A stretch of 64,000 nucleotides of DNA from Candidatus Poribacteria bacterium (GTDB lineage Bacteria > Poribacteria > WGA-4E > WGA-3G): contig JAPPIG010000071.1 of assembly GCA_028820635.1 (NCBI GenBank), positions 30,508 to 94,507 on the forward strand, read 5' to 3'. Shown piece after piece: positions 34,426-43,341 of this stretch. Numbering within the stretch: position 1 is the stretch's first letter; each line of letters starts with the position of its first letter. Both the position numbers and the translations under genes were made by a program. The notes beneath the pieces are model-generated. The model ran no database searches. It was not told the origin of the DNA and saw nothing but the letters and a program-made list of their open reading frames with translations.

Positions 34426-36345
34426 TTATGGGTAAAACTGATACATCGTTGTGTTTAGTAGCACATTTAGGATACTCCACGTAGTTCCCATCAGATAATC
34501 ACCGAGTACTAAGCCAAGAAAGAACGGAACAGCGCGCCGATAACTCTTTATTCCACCGTGGCGTAAGATAAGCCATTTCAATGTTAACGCTATTAACAAT
34601 GGAATCCATAGGTCAGACATCTCTTGGTTACTTGCCATCACGTATCCGAGTGGATGTAATGGTAACCAAAAGAATTTGACTCGCAGGAAAGTTAACCCCA
34701 TCATCACAGAAAAGCCGATGCCGATGAATATGACACCGATCCAGTCTGTGTCAAGTGGATAGGTGATCCAATTTGTTAATCTGCTGAAGTATTGCCTTCC
34801 GTATCCGAGTGCCCACGGACCGTAATAGCCTGAATCAGCACCGAATTGATAGTAGAGGTGAAGTTGCACCCAGAATGCCACAAGTCCACCGAGAACAGTC
34901 GCGATGATAATGGTGTAGAGCATGCGACGTGGGTTAATTTTGGCAACCTCAGCGATTTTAAATGCTTCCAATTGATGCGGCATCTGTTGTGGACGGTAGT
35001 CACGATTGAAAAAGCAGACTGAGAGGGCAGTCAAGTTTTGCGCACCGAGGCGGTGTGTGCCGATGATAGTATTCAAAATGTATCGCGGGGCTTGCCAGTG
35101 GTATGCGTGGACGAAAATACCGGATTCGGCACGGATACGTGTTGTTACCAATGGCGTAATGAGAAATAAGACGGCGAAAGCTAAAGCAATCCATATTGTC
35201 ATGCCTGCTTTGTAAAGTAAAAATGCAAATAGCAAGACACCTACCACAAATCCCCAGACTGCCACCCGATACGGCATCGGTTCATTAGAAGATAATCCGG
35301 GCGGTTCTCGTCCACGTTTTAGTGCACTTCGCAAAACCGCTTTGAAATGGCGTTTGCCCGTCCACCAAAAGAAAAAACATAACCCGATAAAAGCACCGAT
35401 AGTTTGTTCATTGAGATACGGAAATCGTGGAATACTCTTCCAACCGACAGCGTCTGCTAAAGCCACCTCGTTACGATAGATAAAATAGAAGAAGGTTGTA
35501 GAGAACAGGACATCTAACGGCATGAGAAACATAATGCCGATGGCAAACGGATAAAAAGCGGTAATGATAGTGCCGTAGAGACTTAACGGTGGTTCGGAGA
35601 ATCTAAAGAAACGACGTGTTACGGGAATATGTGGAATAACAGGATAGAGATGGCTTAATCCATTGAATAGACTGATACCTGCAGCAATTGCGAATCCTAT
35701 CCACATGCGCTTATTCCGAAAGAAACCGGATTTTAAATCTGTCATGGCAAGCGGTAGTTGAATGACAGGAAACGTCAATCGTTCACGTTGCGACCATTGT
35801 TGACGTAAAATGGTGTTAAGACATAGAAAAATAAAAGCGATCACCGTAAACAGCAAAAGCCATGCACCAACCACTGGCACCCATACTCTAAGATGATGCG
35901 GCAGATATAGGCTTGAATCACCGAGATAGTAGCCGCGTAGTGCGTCTTTATCTGACACAGTTAGCCATTGTGGTAGATGATGCCAAAACAGTGTTTGCCA
36001 CTCGTTTTCTTCTGTAGCAAACCAGAAACCGTGTCCAAGCACGGATAGAACAGCTTGCAAGATATCGCATCCTGCTAACGTTGTGGCGAAGCTGAGCGTC
36101 ACATATAGGAATAACAACTCACCTTGCCCGAACGCGAAATTGACTTTTAGAAGGCGGATGACGATGTTAATAAGTAGAATCGCTGTGAGAATAAAAATTA
36201 CATTGGAGAATGGCACTACCCAGGTCGGGAAGGTATAACGTACCAGTTCCATCTGGATGAGAAAATAGCAGTTAATTGGGGCGGTAATTACGAAGATGAG
36301 GAGCACACGCCAAGTTAAGAAGCGCTGTTGTGAGGGAGAAGTCAA
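34426..36345 (-). CDS. Polytopic membrane protein of the DUF6785/DUF6784 type
   Basis: 639 residues with about 14 hydrophobic segments spread from residue 12 to the C-terminus, so an inner-membrane protein. The arrangement resembles the DUF6785/DUF6784 proteins of Planctomycetes and related phyla, distantly like oligopeptide transporters; recognisable stretches are LFLYVTLSFATTLAGCD, the RERLTFPVIQLPLAM loop and the LWIPLLIALTLKWLILRHGG region. TTG start with GAGG nine bases upstream. It probably transports a small organic solute; the enolase-superfamily gene 273 bp upstream on the same strand could belong to the same pathway. Substrate unknown. Confidence 0.78.
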   Translation of the reverse strand: MTSPSQQRFLTWRVLLIFVITAPINCYFLIQMELVRYTFPTWVVPFSNVIFILTAILLINIVIRLLKVNFAFGQGELLFLYVTLSFATTLAGCDILQAVLSVLGHGFWFATEENEWQTLFWHHLPQWLTVSDKDALRGYYLGDSSLYLPHHLRVWVPVVGAWLLLFTVIAFIFLCLNTILRQQWSQRERLTFPVIQLPLAMTDLKSGFFRNKRMWIGFAIAAGISLFNGLSHLYPVIPHIPVTRRFFRFSEPPLSLYGTIITAFYPFAIGIMFLMPLDVLFSTTFFYFIYRNEVALADAVGWKSIPRFPYLNEQTIGAFIGLCFFFWWTGKRHFKAVLRSALKRGREPPGLSSNEPMPYRVAVWGFVVGVLLFAFLLYKAGMTIWIALAFAVLFLITPLVTTRIRAESGIFVHAYHWQAPRYILNTIIGTHRLGAQNLTALSVCFFNRDYRPQQMPHQLEAFKIAEVAKINPRRMLYTIIIATVLGGLVAFWVQLHLYYQFGADSGYYGPWALGYGRQYFSRLTNWITYPLDTDWIGVIFIGIGFSVMMGLTFLRVKFFWLPLHPLGYVMASNQEMSDLWIPLLIALTLKWLILRHGGIKSYRRAVPFFLGLVLGDYLMGTTWSILNVLLNTTMYQFYP

Positions 36346-36580
36346 TTTGTCTTGCCTCTGTCACATCTATGTGGTTTGTCTGGCTAATTTTAGCAGAGAT
36401 GCAGAGAGGACTCAAGAAAATTGTAGGTGGGTATTGAACAATTTGTCTTCGGTTTTCTGAAAGTAATGCCATGCTCGGCAGCATTGCAACGGACAGGCAC
36501 AGAGACCCGCCAAATGCCAAAGAGTGCATTTGGCGTTGATTTGGCCTCTACGGTAAGGATGGAACAATCTGTAAGAAATC

Positions 36581-36595
36581 GGGCTTGCAAAGCCC
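36581..36595. repeat. ttacaaa-type hairpin
   Basis: GGGCTT gca AAGCCC followed by tccaacaagag, the same as at 10160-10174. An additional imperfect hairpin (aaatgccaaagagtgcatttgg) lies at about 36514-36536. Nothing else of note in 36346-36618. Confidence 0.65.
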
Positions 36596-36618
36596 TCCAA
36601 CAAGAGTAATTTGTACAG

Positions 36619-37890
36619 TTACCAACGTGCATGCACAGGTTTTTCTTGTGCCTTTTCATACAGTTCTGACCATTCTTTTGTGCCATCGTCAAAGGTGAGT
36701 TCAAGACGTGCGCCTTCAACGTACGCATCTCCGTTTCCAGCGTTGAAATAACTTAAGCCATCGCCTGCCATGTGGATACAACTTCCATCTGGATAGACTG
36801 CTGTTTTGATTATCCGCGGGTGTGGGTGAATAGTATATCCGTCAGCATCTAATTCTTCAGCAGGAACACGGAATTTCTCGACCGCAGCTTCGTCAACCTC
36901 AACGCCTAATCCGGGGGCATCGGGAACTGTGTGACATCCGTTCGAAACCTCTATCGGTTTTGTGAGCAGATGTTCACTATAAAGATTGAGACAGGTGATC
37001 GCGGGCCAGGTGGCATGCGTAAGCACACTTCCAAGATGTGCAGCCCATGTCGTTGTCAATCCGTTACCGACGATTTGTAGCCAGAACGGCATATCGGCTG
37101 CTGCGCTGAGGTATCCATCGTACATCGTCCGAGATTTGCCACCACCGATGACAAAACCGTCGCATACTTCTTCACGAATACACGTGATATAAGGTGGTGA
37201 TCCGAAGTGCATCGCAATTGGACAATCAACGTTTTCACGAATTTGTTTGTTTCCCTCTACATCTCCTTGCGGAATTGGCGATTCAAAGATTGCTACGTTT
37301 GGATGTGCGGCAAGTTTTCGCAAAATAGGGATAGCGGTTTCAGCATCACGCAGGCAACCGTTCGGATCTAAATCAAGTTTGAAATCATCAGGAACGACTT
37401 CTGCAATAGCCTCCACCTGCTTGACAATATCCCACCATGGACGCGGTTTGTTTTTAAAACTGGTATAGCCTTTTTCTACAGCATCTGCTGCTTCTGCTGC
37501 CCAATTTTCAGGTGATGAGTCGATGCTCCACCATGAGATAGGTACAGCCTCGCGACACTGCGTGCCGAGCAGACGATAAACAGGCACTTCCAAGATTTTT
37601 CCGACAACATCAAAGAGTGCCATCTGCAGCCCGGCACCGAGAGAGTCATCGTTCATGTGCTCAGCGGGGCTTTGCCCAAGCACGCGTTCAACGCTTGAGT
37701 CGCTGACACGTGAATAGGTATAGTGAATGACCGTCTCGCCCCATCCGATGTGTCCTGTATCAGTTGTTACTTTACAGAGTTCAAGGAGTGACCAGTTGTA
37801 AACGGTTGAGACGCTTTGGGTGGTGATTTCTTGTTGGCGCGGCGTAAAGGGGACATCAACTAAGGTCCGTTCTATGTTTGTGACTTTCAT
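36619..37890 (-). CDS. Enolase superfamily protein (mandelate racemase/muconate lactonizing type)
   Basis: 423 residues from ATG 37890 (GGAA eight bases upstream). The capping domain and barrel are evident: KGYTSFKNKPRPWWD with a K-x-K pair, metal ligand Asp in KLDLDPNGCLRD, Glu in AIFESPIPQGD, and PIAMHFGSPP where most relatives have Glu. The barrel end is VGNGLTTTWAAHLGSVL. The third metal ligand therefore looks altered (His in AMHFG), so chemistry may differ or be lost. A C-terminal extension of about 60 residues (KTAVYPDGSCIHMAGDG) is unusual. Probably acts on a sugar acid or related carboxylate. Confidence 0.83.
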   Translation of the reverse strand: MKVTNIERTLVDVPFTPRQQEITTQSVSTVYNWSLLELCKVTTDTGHIGWGETVIHYTYSRVSDSSVERVLGQSPAEHMNDDSLGAGLQMALFDVVGKILEVPVYRLLGTQCREAVPISWWSIDSSPENWAAEAADAVEKGYTSFKNKPRPWWDIVKQVEAIAEVVPDDFKLDLDPNGCLRDAETAIPILRKLAAHPNVAIFESPIPQGDVEGNKQIRENVDCPIAMHFGSPPYITCIREEVCDGFVIGGGKSRTMYDGYLSAAADMPFWLQIVGNGLTTTWAAHLGSVLTHATWPAITCLNLYSEHLLTKPIEVSNGCHTVPDAPGLGVEVDEAAVEKFRVPAEELDADGYTIHPHPRIIKTAVYPDGSCIHMAGDGLSYFNAGNGDAYVEGARLELTFDDGTKEWSELYEKAQEKPVHARW

Positions 37891-37989
37891 GAGCAAGTTC
37901 CTTTTGGTGAGGGTGATTTGTGCGATTGCCGATTCTCCTTACTTCCATAAAAGATTTGGCAAGAGTGTAGGTCAAATTTCCACTATGGT

Positions 37990-38143
37990 AACCTAAGTTG
38001 CTACCTATAAGATTTCAAGCAGAAAGACCTTGTTTTTTGCTAAAAAACAAGGATTTTCACTGATTCTGATGTTTTCTGTTATATAAATCGGGGTTAGAAA
38101 CCCCTCCTACAAGAGTATTCGTAAATAAGTGGCAACTTGGGTT
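37990..38143. mobile_element. 154-bp MITE, copy A2
   Basis: Same length and ends as A1. Flanked by the 5-bp target duplication ATGGT (37985-37989 and 38144-38148). Internal hairpin GGGGTT aga AACCCC. It lies in the 424-bp gap between an enolase-superfamily gene and the end of the sigma-factor fusion gene; the remainder of the gap has a small hairpin gaggtaaaaacctc near 38259. Confidence 0.92.
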
Positions 38144-38320
38144 ATGGTAGATTTCTAAGAAAATTGATGTTTAACACTTTAGCAGAAATACAAATATCTG
38201 TCAAAAAAAGGTAAGCTAAATAAATTCATGGCATGTTTTGCTGAGCAAAAGGAACAGGCGAGGTAAAAACCTCACCTGCAAAAGAGAAGTTGGAAGGATG
38301 TATCGGAAAAGTGGGTAAAG

Positions 38321-41300
38321 CTATTGATTCGCGCGCTGGAAGCGGTACACTCCGTTTTGCCTTGTGCCGATGTAAAATGTATTGCCATCAACGGCTAAGG
38401 AGGTTGCCATGTGTGGCAGTTCTGAGACAATCTGCTTCAATGTGTTTGTCTGCTTATCTGCTTGATAGATACCGCTATCACACACACCGTAAGCAGTTTC
38501 GCCATCGACTGCAATATAGTCTATCAAAATTACATTCCCATTATCATCGGTGAGGTCGTGCCATGTTTCGCCATCGTGCGAACTCATAACCCCGACTTCC
38601 GTCAAGATGTAAACTGTTGAACCTGCGAACTGTATCTCTCTGAAATATCCAGGAAATGCAAGATTGGCAGTAATGTCGCGCCAAGTGTCTCCGTTGTCTT
38701 GTGACAAGAAGAGTTCTCCGTGCCGTTTACCAGCATAGACGGTGTTCCCAGAAGCAGCAAGCGCGAATCCTTTTTCACCACTGGCTAAGATACCGTCGTG
38801 ATCTTCCAAATCCAAGCCAGTGTCGTGCCACGCCGTTTCGCCGAACCGCCATCTGAACAGTTTATGCCTGTATACCATGAAGACGGTATCGTCAGCGACT
38901 GTAAACGTGCCATTTGTCCTCTGTTCACCAGCGATCTTGTCTTGTGTGGCAGTAGCAAACCTCTGCTCCATTGCTTTCACCAGATCAGGATTGTTCCCTA
39001 CCGTCACAATATTCCCCGATGCTGTCTTACGCATTTTCATCCGTTCCGCCCAAAACTGTTTCATCTCTTTGTCAATGTCAACGTTAGGATTGTTTTTTAT
39101 TAGCTCCTCACGCTTTTTCTCCCATTCCGCCTTAGACTGCTCCGCTGCTTTAACAGATTCGATCCTTAACTTTTTTTCCAATTCCGTTTGTAAGGTATCT
39201 ATTGCAAAATCCGGTATACCTTCAACGGGTAGGAACACATCACCGTCATCAGAAAGACGAAAGAGCGTGACACCATCAGGTTGACTATTGCTTGCATAAA
39301 GCACACCATTGGCTGCTGCAACTTTCATTTGCATTCTTCTAACAAAAGGCAAAGCTTTTTCGTCAGTACTTATTAGGTCAACATATTCCCACGACTCCCC
39401 ACCATCTGCGGATTTGAGCATTTCTGTAGGTGTTTGCGCGAATAGTACGTTTTTACCCATAATCAGATTTCGAACATGGGAATTCACTATTCCGGTCGTA
39501 AATGGATGCCACGTGACGCCGCCATCTGTGGATCGACTTATTCCGCTAAGGCCGGGGCGGTATAAATTGTTTTCGTCTAACGCGATAGTAGGAGACACGC
39601 TAACCATCCTAAGGTCCTCTTCTGGAGCCGTCCATGTTTTGCCACCATCTTTAGAGCGTAGACCGTGACCAGACAATATCAGTGTGTCTTCAGCTGTGAC
39701 AACTTCAACAGTGCCGATTGAATGTCTGCGGGTCTTCGGCGTAATATCGGTCCAGGTATCGCCAAGGTCAGTGGAAGAGAATACTCCTCCGCGAGGGGGT
39801 CCTATCTCCATAGGTCCCCGCCCGGCCATAGGGATCGGATGTCCAACGATTGTGCCTGCATAAAGTCTATCTTCTGCGGCTGCCAACGATTTGATACCTT
39901 GTGATGTCGGCACTTGCAGTTTTTCCCAGTCATCGGTAAAACGGAAAATCCCTTTACTTGTTCCAATAAACAATGTGTTGTCAATGGCAAGTGCGTCCCA
40001 AATGCGGAAAGCCATGTTACTAAGGGCGAGTACATCTAAAGGGAGGGAACTGGGAGGAAAATTGGGATTGTCTGCAGCATCACGATTGGGACGGGACTTG
40101 AGATTGACCGCCTCCGGGATATCGTCACCTTGTAAGGCACGCAAGGAATCTCCTATAAGTTCCCACGCATGACCGACATCCTCAAAACGAAGACGAAAGA
40201 CATCTGTTCTGAGGACGAGGTACATCGCCGTATCCGTGGCAACCAATGCAACGGCAGTGCCGTCGGGGCGCCTGCCGAGGTTATCCCATGTCTTACCCTC
40301 ATCAATTGAGGCTAAGATTTCATTAGAAGTAAGGAGGTAAAGGGTGTCATCGCGTTCCGCCATCACTCCATCAAATATCTGATTCGGACTGCTGGAACTA
40401 ACAAGTGTCCACATATCTGCTTTCTCTGTGAGTTTATAAAACTCAGTTCTTGTAATAGCGTAGAGGGTTTGGTCAGACGTAAGAAAGAGTTTTACGCCTG
40501 AACCACCAATACCTGCCGGTCCTTTTGTCTGAATCCATTCAGATTTTGCTGCAGGAAGGTCGGTCTTTTCTTTTTGCGCAGCTGCGAAAAGCAGTGATTC
40601 CGCTTGGAATCCAGTTTCTCTGTTTTTACCAAGTGCGTCGGTTTTTCCGAATCGTGTCAGCGCGTCGGATTTGCGTTCTAATTCACGGACAATAGGCGTG
40701 TCAACCAATTCTATTTTTACCTCGGATGCCGCTGCCAAACTGTAGGGTTTCTGGAAACGCGATAACGTCCGAGGTCCCATACCCACCATCAACATAACCA
40801 AAAATACTGATGCGAATGAGAGTCCCCACGGCATCCACGGCTTGCTTACAGAAGTAGGTGCCGGTTTGATGCGTGCGATTTCACGCATGATGTTGTCAGT
40901 AAGGGTTGGCGATAATTGGAAGGCGCCCGAGGCATCGTGGAGTAGGTGTTCTTGTTTCTCCAATCGCTTGCGAGCGCGGTGGAGTCGACTTTTAATTGTG
41001 TTTGGTGATACGCCCAAGAATTGACTGATTTCTTCGCAAGACATTTCTGCCAAATAGTGCATCGTTACGACGGTGCGTTCGCTCTCAGGAAGTTTCTGGA
41101 GAAGACGTTTGACAACTTCGCGCTGGTATCGAATTGATACTGTTTTTTCGCGTTCTACCTCATAACGTGTATAGCACAATTCCTCAAGCTCCGCTGTGGG
41201 CATAGCGTCCAGAGATTCAGTTGGTTGTTGCTTTTTTCGTCGCCATGCGATACAGTGCCGCGAGGCAATTACATACAACCACCCAGGAAAATGTTGAGGC

Positions 41301-41494
41301 GGTTTCAAGGTAGATAACTTTTTGTATACTTTTAGGAAGATGTCTTGTGTAATCTCTTCCGCAATGTGAAAATCACCAATCTTTCGCCATACAAGGGAAT
41401 GTACCCGTTTCTGATATTTGTTTACGAGTTCGGTAAACGCTTTCTGGTCACCATCTAAAGTGCGCTGGATCAGTACAAAGTCGTTGGTCTGCAT
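38321..41494 (-). CDS. ECF sigma factor fused through a membrane helix to a BNR/Ycf48-like beta-propeller
   Basis: 1057 residues from ATG 41494 (GAGG six bases upstream). Residues about 18-88 are sigma-70 region 2 (AEEITQDIFLKVYKKL, FPGWLYVIASRHCIAWRRKK) and about 128-182 region 4 with its helix-turn-helix (MSCEEISQFLGVSPNTIKSR). A single membrane helix follows (about 222-240, FASVFLVMLMVGMG), then some 800 residues of propeller with at least seven Asp-box motifs such as STDLGDTWTD, SKDGGKTWTA, STDGGVTWHP and SQDNGDTWRD, plus a charged helical insert near 780-840. This places sigma domains inside and the propeller outside the cytoplasmic membrane, a one-protein signal transducer with no separate anti-sigma gene nearby. 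Release by proteolysis or membrane-tethered action are both possible. Confidence 0.9.
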   Translation of the reverse strand: MQTNDFVLIQRTLDGDQKAFTELVNKYQKRVHSLVWRKIGDFHIAEEITQDIFLKVYKKLSTLKPPQHFPGWLYVIASRHCIAWRRKKQQPTESLDAMPTAELEELCYTRYEVEREKTVSIRYQREVVKRLLQKLPESERTVVTMHYLAEMSCEEISQFLGVSPNTIKSRLHRARKRLEKQEHLLHDASGAFQLSPTLTDNIMREIARIKPAPTSVSKPWMPWGLSFASVFLVMLMVGMGPRTLSRFQKPYSLAAASEVKIELVDTPIVRELERKSDALTRFGKTDALGKNRETGFQAESLLFAAAQKEKTDLPAAKSEWIQTKGPAGIGGSGVKLFLTSDQTLYAITRTEFYKLTEKADMWTLVSSSSPNQIFDGVMAERDDTLYLLTSNEILASIDEGKTWDNLGRRPDGTAVALVATDTAMYLVLRTDVFRLRFEDVGHAWELIGDSLRALQGDDIPEAVNLKSRPNRDAADNPNFPPSSLPLDVLALSNMAFRIWDALAIDNTLFIGTSKGIFRFTDDWEKLQVPTSQGIKSLAAAEDRLYAGTIVGHPIPMAGRGPMEIGPPRGGVFSSTDLGDTWTDITPKTRRHSIGTVEVVTAEDTLILSGHGLRSKDGGKTWTAPEEDLRMVSVSPTIALDENNLYRPGLSGISRSTDGGVTWHPFTTGIVNSHVRNLIMGKNVLFAQTPTEMLKSADGGESWEYVDLISTDEKALPFVRRMQMKVAAANGVLYASNSQPDGVTLFRLSDDGDVFLPVEGIPDFAIDTLQTELEKKLRIESVKAAEQSKAEWEKKREELIKNNPNVDIDKEMKQFWAERMKMRKTASGNIVTVGNNPDLVKAMEQRFATATQDKIAGEQRTNGTFTVADDTVFMVYRHKLFRWRFGETAWHDTGLDLEDHDGILASGEKGFALAASGNTVYAGKRHGELFLSQDNGDTWRDITANLAFPGYFREIQFAGSTVYILTEVGVMSSHDGETWHDLTDDNGNVILIDYIAVDGETAYGVCDSGIYQADKQTNTLKQIVSELPHMATSLAVDGNTFYIGTRQNGVYRFQRANQ

Positions 41495-41708
41495 GTGCCA
41501 CCTCAAAATAAGAAATGTCTTTATAAGTTAATAACGCGTACCGTAGATTAAAAGGTTGCATAAAATGGCTTTTCTATAAAAGCAAGGATATGTAGGGTTT
41601 TGATATTACAGTCAAATCTCAATCCCGATACATTTTCTTTGACAGAAACACAAGACGATGGTATGATAAATGGATAAATAGAATAGATGTGAGGGTTAGT
41701 CGTTTCGG

Positions 41709-41761
41709 ATAAAAACCTGCAGGGCGTAGGTGTGGTGACCTGCCCTGCAAATGGGTTTTAT
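41709..41761 (-). terminator. Hairpin terminator after the cytochrome lipoprotein gene
   Basis: ATAAAAACCTGCAGGGC at 41709-41725 pairs with GCCCTGCA and GGGTTTTAT at 41742-41761, with a small internal loop. On the minus strand it ends in a T run (ggttttta) starting 10 bp after the stop codon. Confidence 0.65.
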
Positions 41762-41770
41762 AGAAAGGTT

Positions 41771-42283
41771 TTAGTTGTTTTCAGCACCTTCGTTAATCCA
41801 ATCAATAAAGAGTTGGATCTGTTCTCCGTTGAGAGGCGCAGCACCGAGCGGCATTTGCGGTGCTTTAGAACCATCAATACGTTTTACAACAAGGCTACCC
41901 TTTCCGTCACCAGCGACAAAAGCAACACCGCCGTTTCCGCCTTTTTTGAAAGCATCGTAGTTGGATAGGTCAAGACCTCCAGCACGTGCCGCAGCCGCAT
42001 GGCAATTTGCTGTAGCACAGCTCTCAGCGAGTATTGGAGAAATATCATCCTTATAGGAAACCTTTGGTTCTTCAACAACCGGAGGTTCACCAACATCTGG
42101 AGGGTCAACAACGGGTTCTGTAGGATCAGGTTCTGTCGTTTTATCACCTTCTCCGCTGACCATCTCTGTAACGGGATCACCCTCATCACCACAGCCAGTT
42201 ATGAAGCCCATGGTAAGTAAAAGGCTAATGGAAAATATGATAAGTAAAACGGAGTAGAAACGATTTAAATTCAAGTGTATCAA
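41771..42283 (-). CDS. Lipoprotein with c-type haem motif (planctomycete-type cytochrome c domain)
   Basis: 170 residues from a TTG at 42283, favoured because AGGAGG lies seven bases upstream; the GTG at 42310 would put that site inside the gene. Lipobox FITGC is followed by an acidic Pro-rich linker (TEPDPTEPVVDPPDVGEPPV). The C-terminal domain has ISPILAESCATANCHAA, a C-x4-C-H haem attachment site, and a likely distal Met in APQMPLGAAPL; the closing EQIQLFIDWINEGA helix is typical of PSCyt1-type domains. It should be a membrane-tethered electron carrier or sensor facing the periplasm. It stands alone between the sigma-fusion gene and a divergent dehydrogenase gene. Confidence 0.8.
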   Translation of the reverse strand: MIHLNLNRFYSVLLIIFSISLLLTMGFITGCGDEGDPVTEMVSGEGDKTTEPDPTEPVVDPPDVGEPPVVEEPKVSYKDDISPILAESCATANCHAAAARAGGLDLSNYDAFKKGGNGGVAFVAGDGKGSLVVKRIDGSKAPQMPLGAAPLNGEQIQLFIDWINEGAENN

Positions 42284-42370
42284 GTTTTTCCTCCTTTTTG
42301 AGAAAAACACTCTTATGATAAAGTAGTCTATTTTATGTATAGCATATCACGATAGGGAGAAGATGTCAAC

Positions 42371-43315
42371 ATGAAAATTTTGATTAACTCGGATATTACA
42401 TCGGAACAACAGCAGCAGATAGAAGCGGTATCAGATGCGATACAGATTGTAAAACCACAAAGTTCGGCAGAAACAACGCGCGAAATTGTGGATACCGACA
42501 TCGTGTTCGGTGGGTTCAACCGTTCACTTTTTGAAAACGCGGAGCAACTAAAGTGGGTGCAGGTGTGGGCAGCAGGTGTTGACGGCATCTTGTTTTCAGA
42601 ATTTGTGGATAGTGATGTCATTTTGACAAGTGCGAAAGGATTTGTCGGCACGCATCTGGCAGATCAGGCGTGGGCATTGATTTTGGGATTGCTTCGTGGC
42701 GTTGGACGTTCGGTACGGGAACGGACGTGGGACAATAAGATGTCAATCCGTTTGGCGACGTGGGAACTGGGTGAGCGGACACTTGGGATTGTCGGTCTTG
42801 GCGGAACGGGGCTTGAGGTGGCACGTCGTGCACAGGGATTTGAAATGCATGTGATCGCTGTTGATCCTGAAGCCGTAGAAGCACCAACATTTGTGCATGA
42901 AATCTGGAAGATGGACCGATTTGATGATCTACTCGCACAATCTGACATTGTATGTATCTGTGCGCCGTTAACCCCAGAAACAGAGGGTATGTTTAACGAT
43001 GCAGTGTTTCAAAAAATGCAATCACACGCACTGCTTATCAACGTCACACGCGGCAAGATTGTTGATGGGGAGGCACTCATCCGTGCTCTAAATGATGAAC
43101 GCATCGGTGGAGCAGGGTTGGATGTCACACCTGTAGAACCGCTGCCTGCTGATAGTCCGTTGTGGGATATGCCGAATGTGATTATTACACCGCACGTTGC
43201 TGGCGGTTCACCGATTCGGATGGATCGGACGGTTGCGTTATTCTGTGATAATCTGGAACGATTTCTCGTTGGTAAACCGCTTCTTAGTGTGATTGATAAG
43301 CGGAAAGGGTATTAG
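42371..43315 (+). CDS. D-2-hydroxyacid dehydrogenase, NAD-dependent
   Basis: 314 residues. NAD-binding GLGGTGLEVARRAQGF in the middle, then the catalytic signature parts: Arg in LLINVTRGKIVDGEAL, Glu in LDVTPVEPLP and His in VIITPHVAGG. The N-terminal substrate domain is short as in GyaR/CtBP-like enzymes. It reduces 2-keto acids to D-2-hydroxy acids or the reverse. GGGAGAAG precedes the ATG. Single gene, divergent from the cytochrome lipoprotein, convergent with the next. Confidence 0.92.
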   Translation: MKILINSDITSEQQQQIEAVSDAIQIVKPQSSAETTREIVDTDIVFGGFNRSLFENAEQLKWVQVWAAGVDGILFSEFVDSDVILTSAKGFVGTHLADQAWALILGLLRGVGRSVRERTWDNKMSIRLATWELGERTLGIVGLGGTGLEVARRAQGFEMHVIAVDPEAVEAPTFVHEIWKMDRFDDLLAQSDIVCICAPLTPETEGMFNDAVFQKMQSHALLINVTRGKIVDGEALIRALNDERIGGAGLDVTPVEPLPADSPLWDMPNVIITPHVAGGSPIRMDRTVALFCDNLERFLVGKPLLSVIDKRKGY

Positions 43316-43341
43316 GTTTGTAAATTTCCTACTGCATAAAA

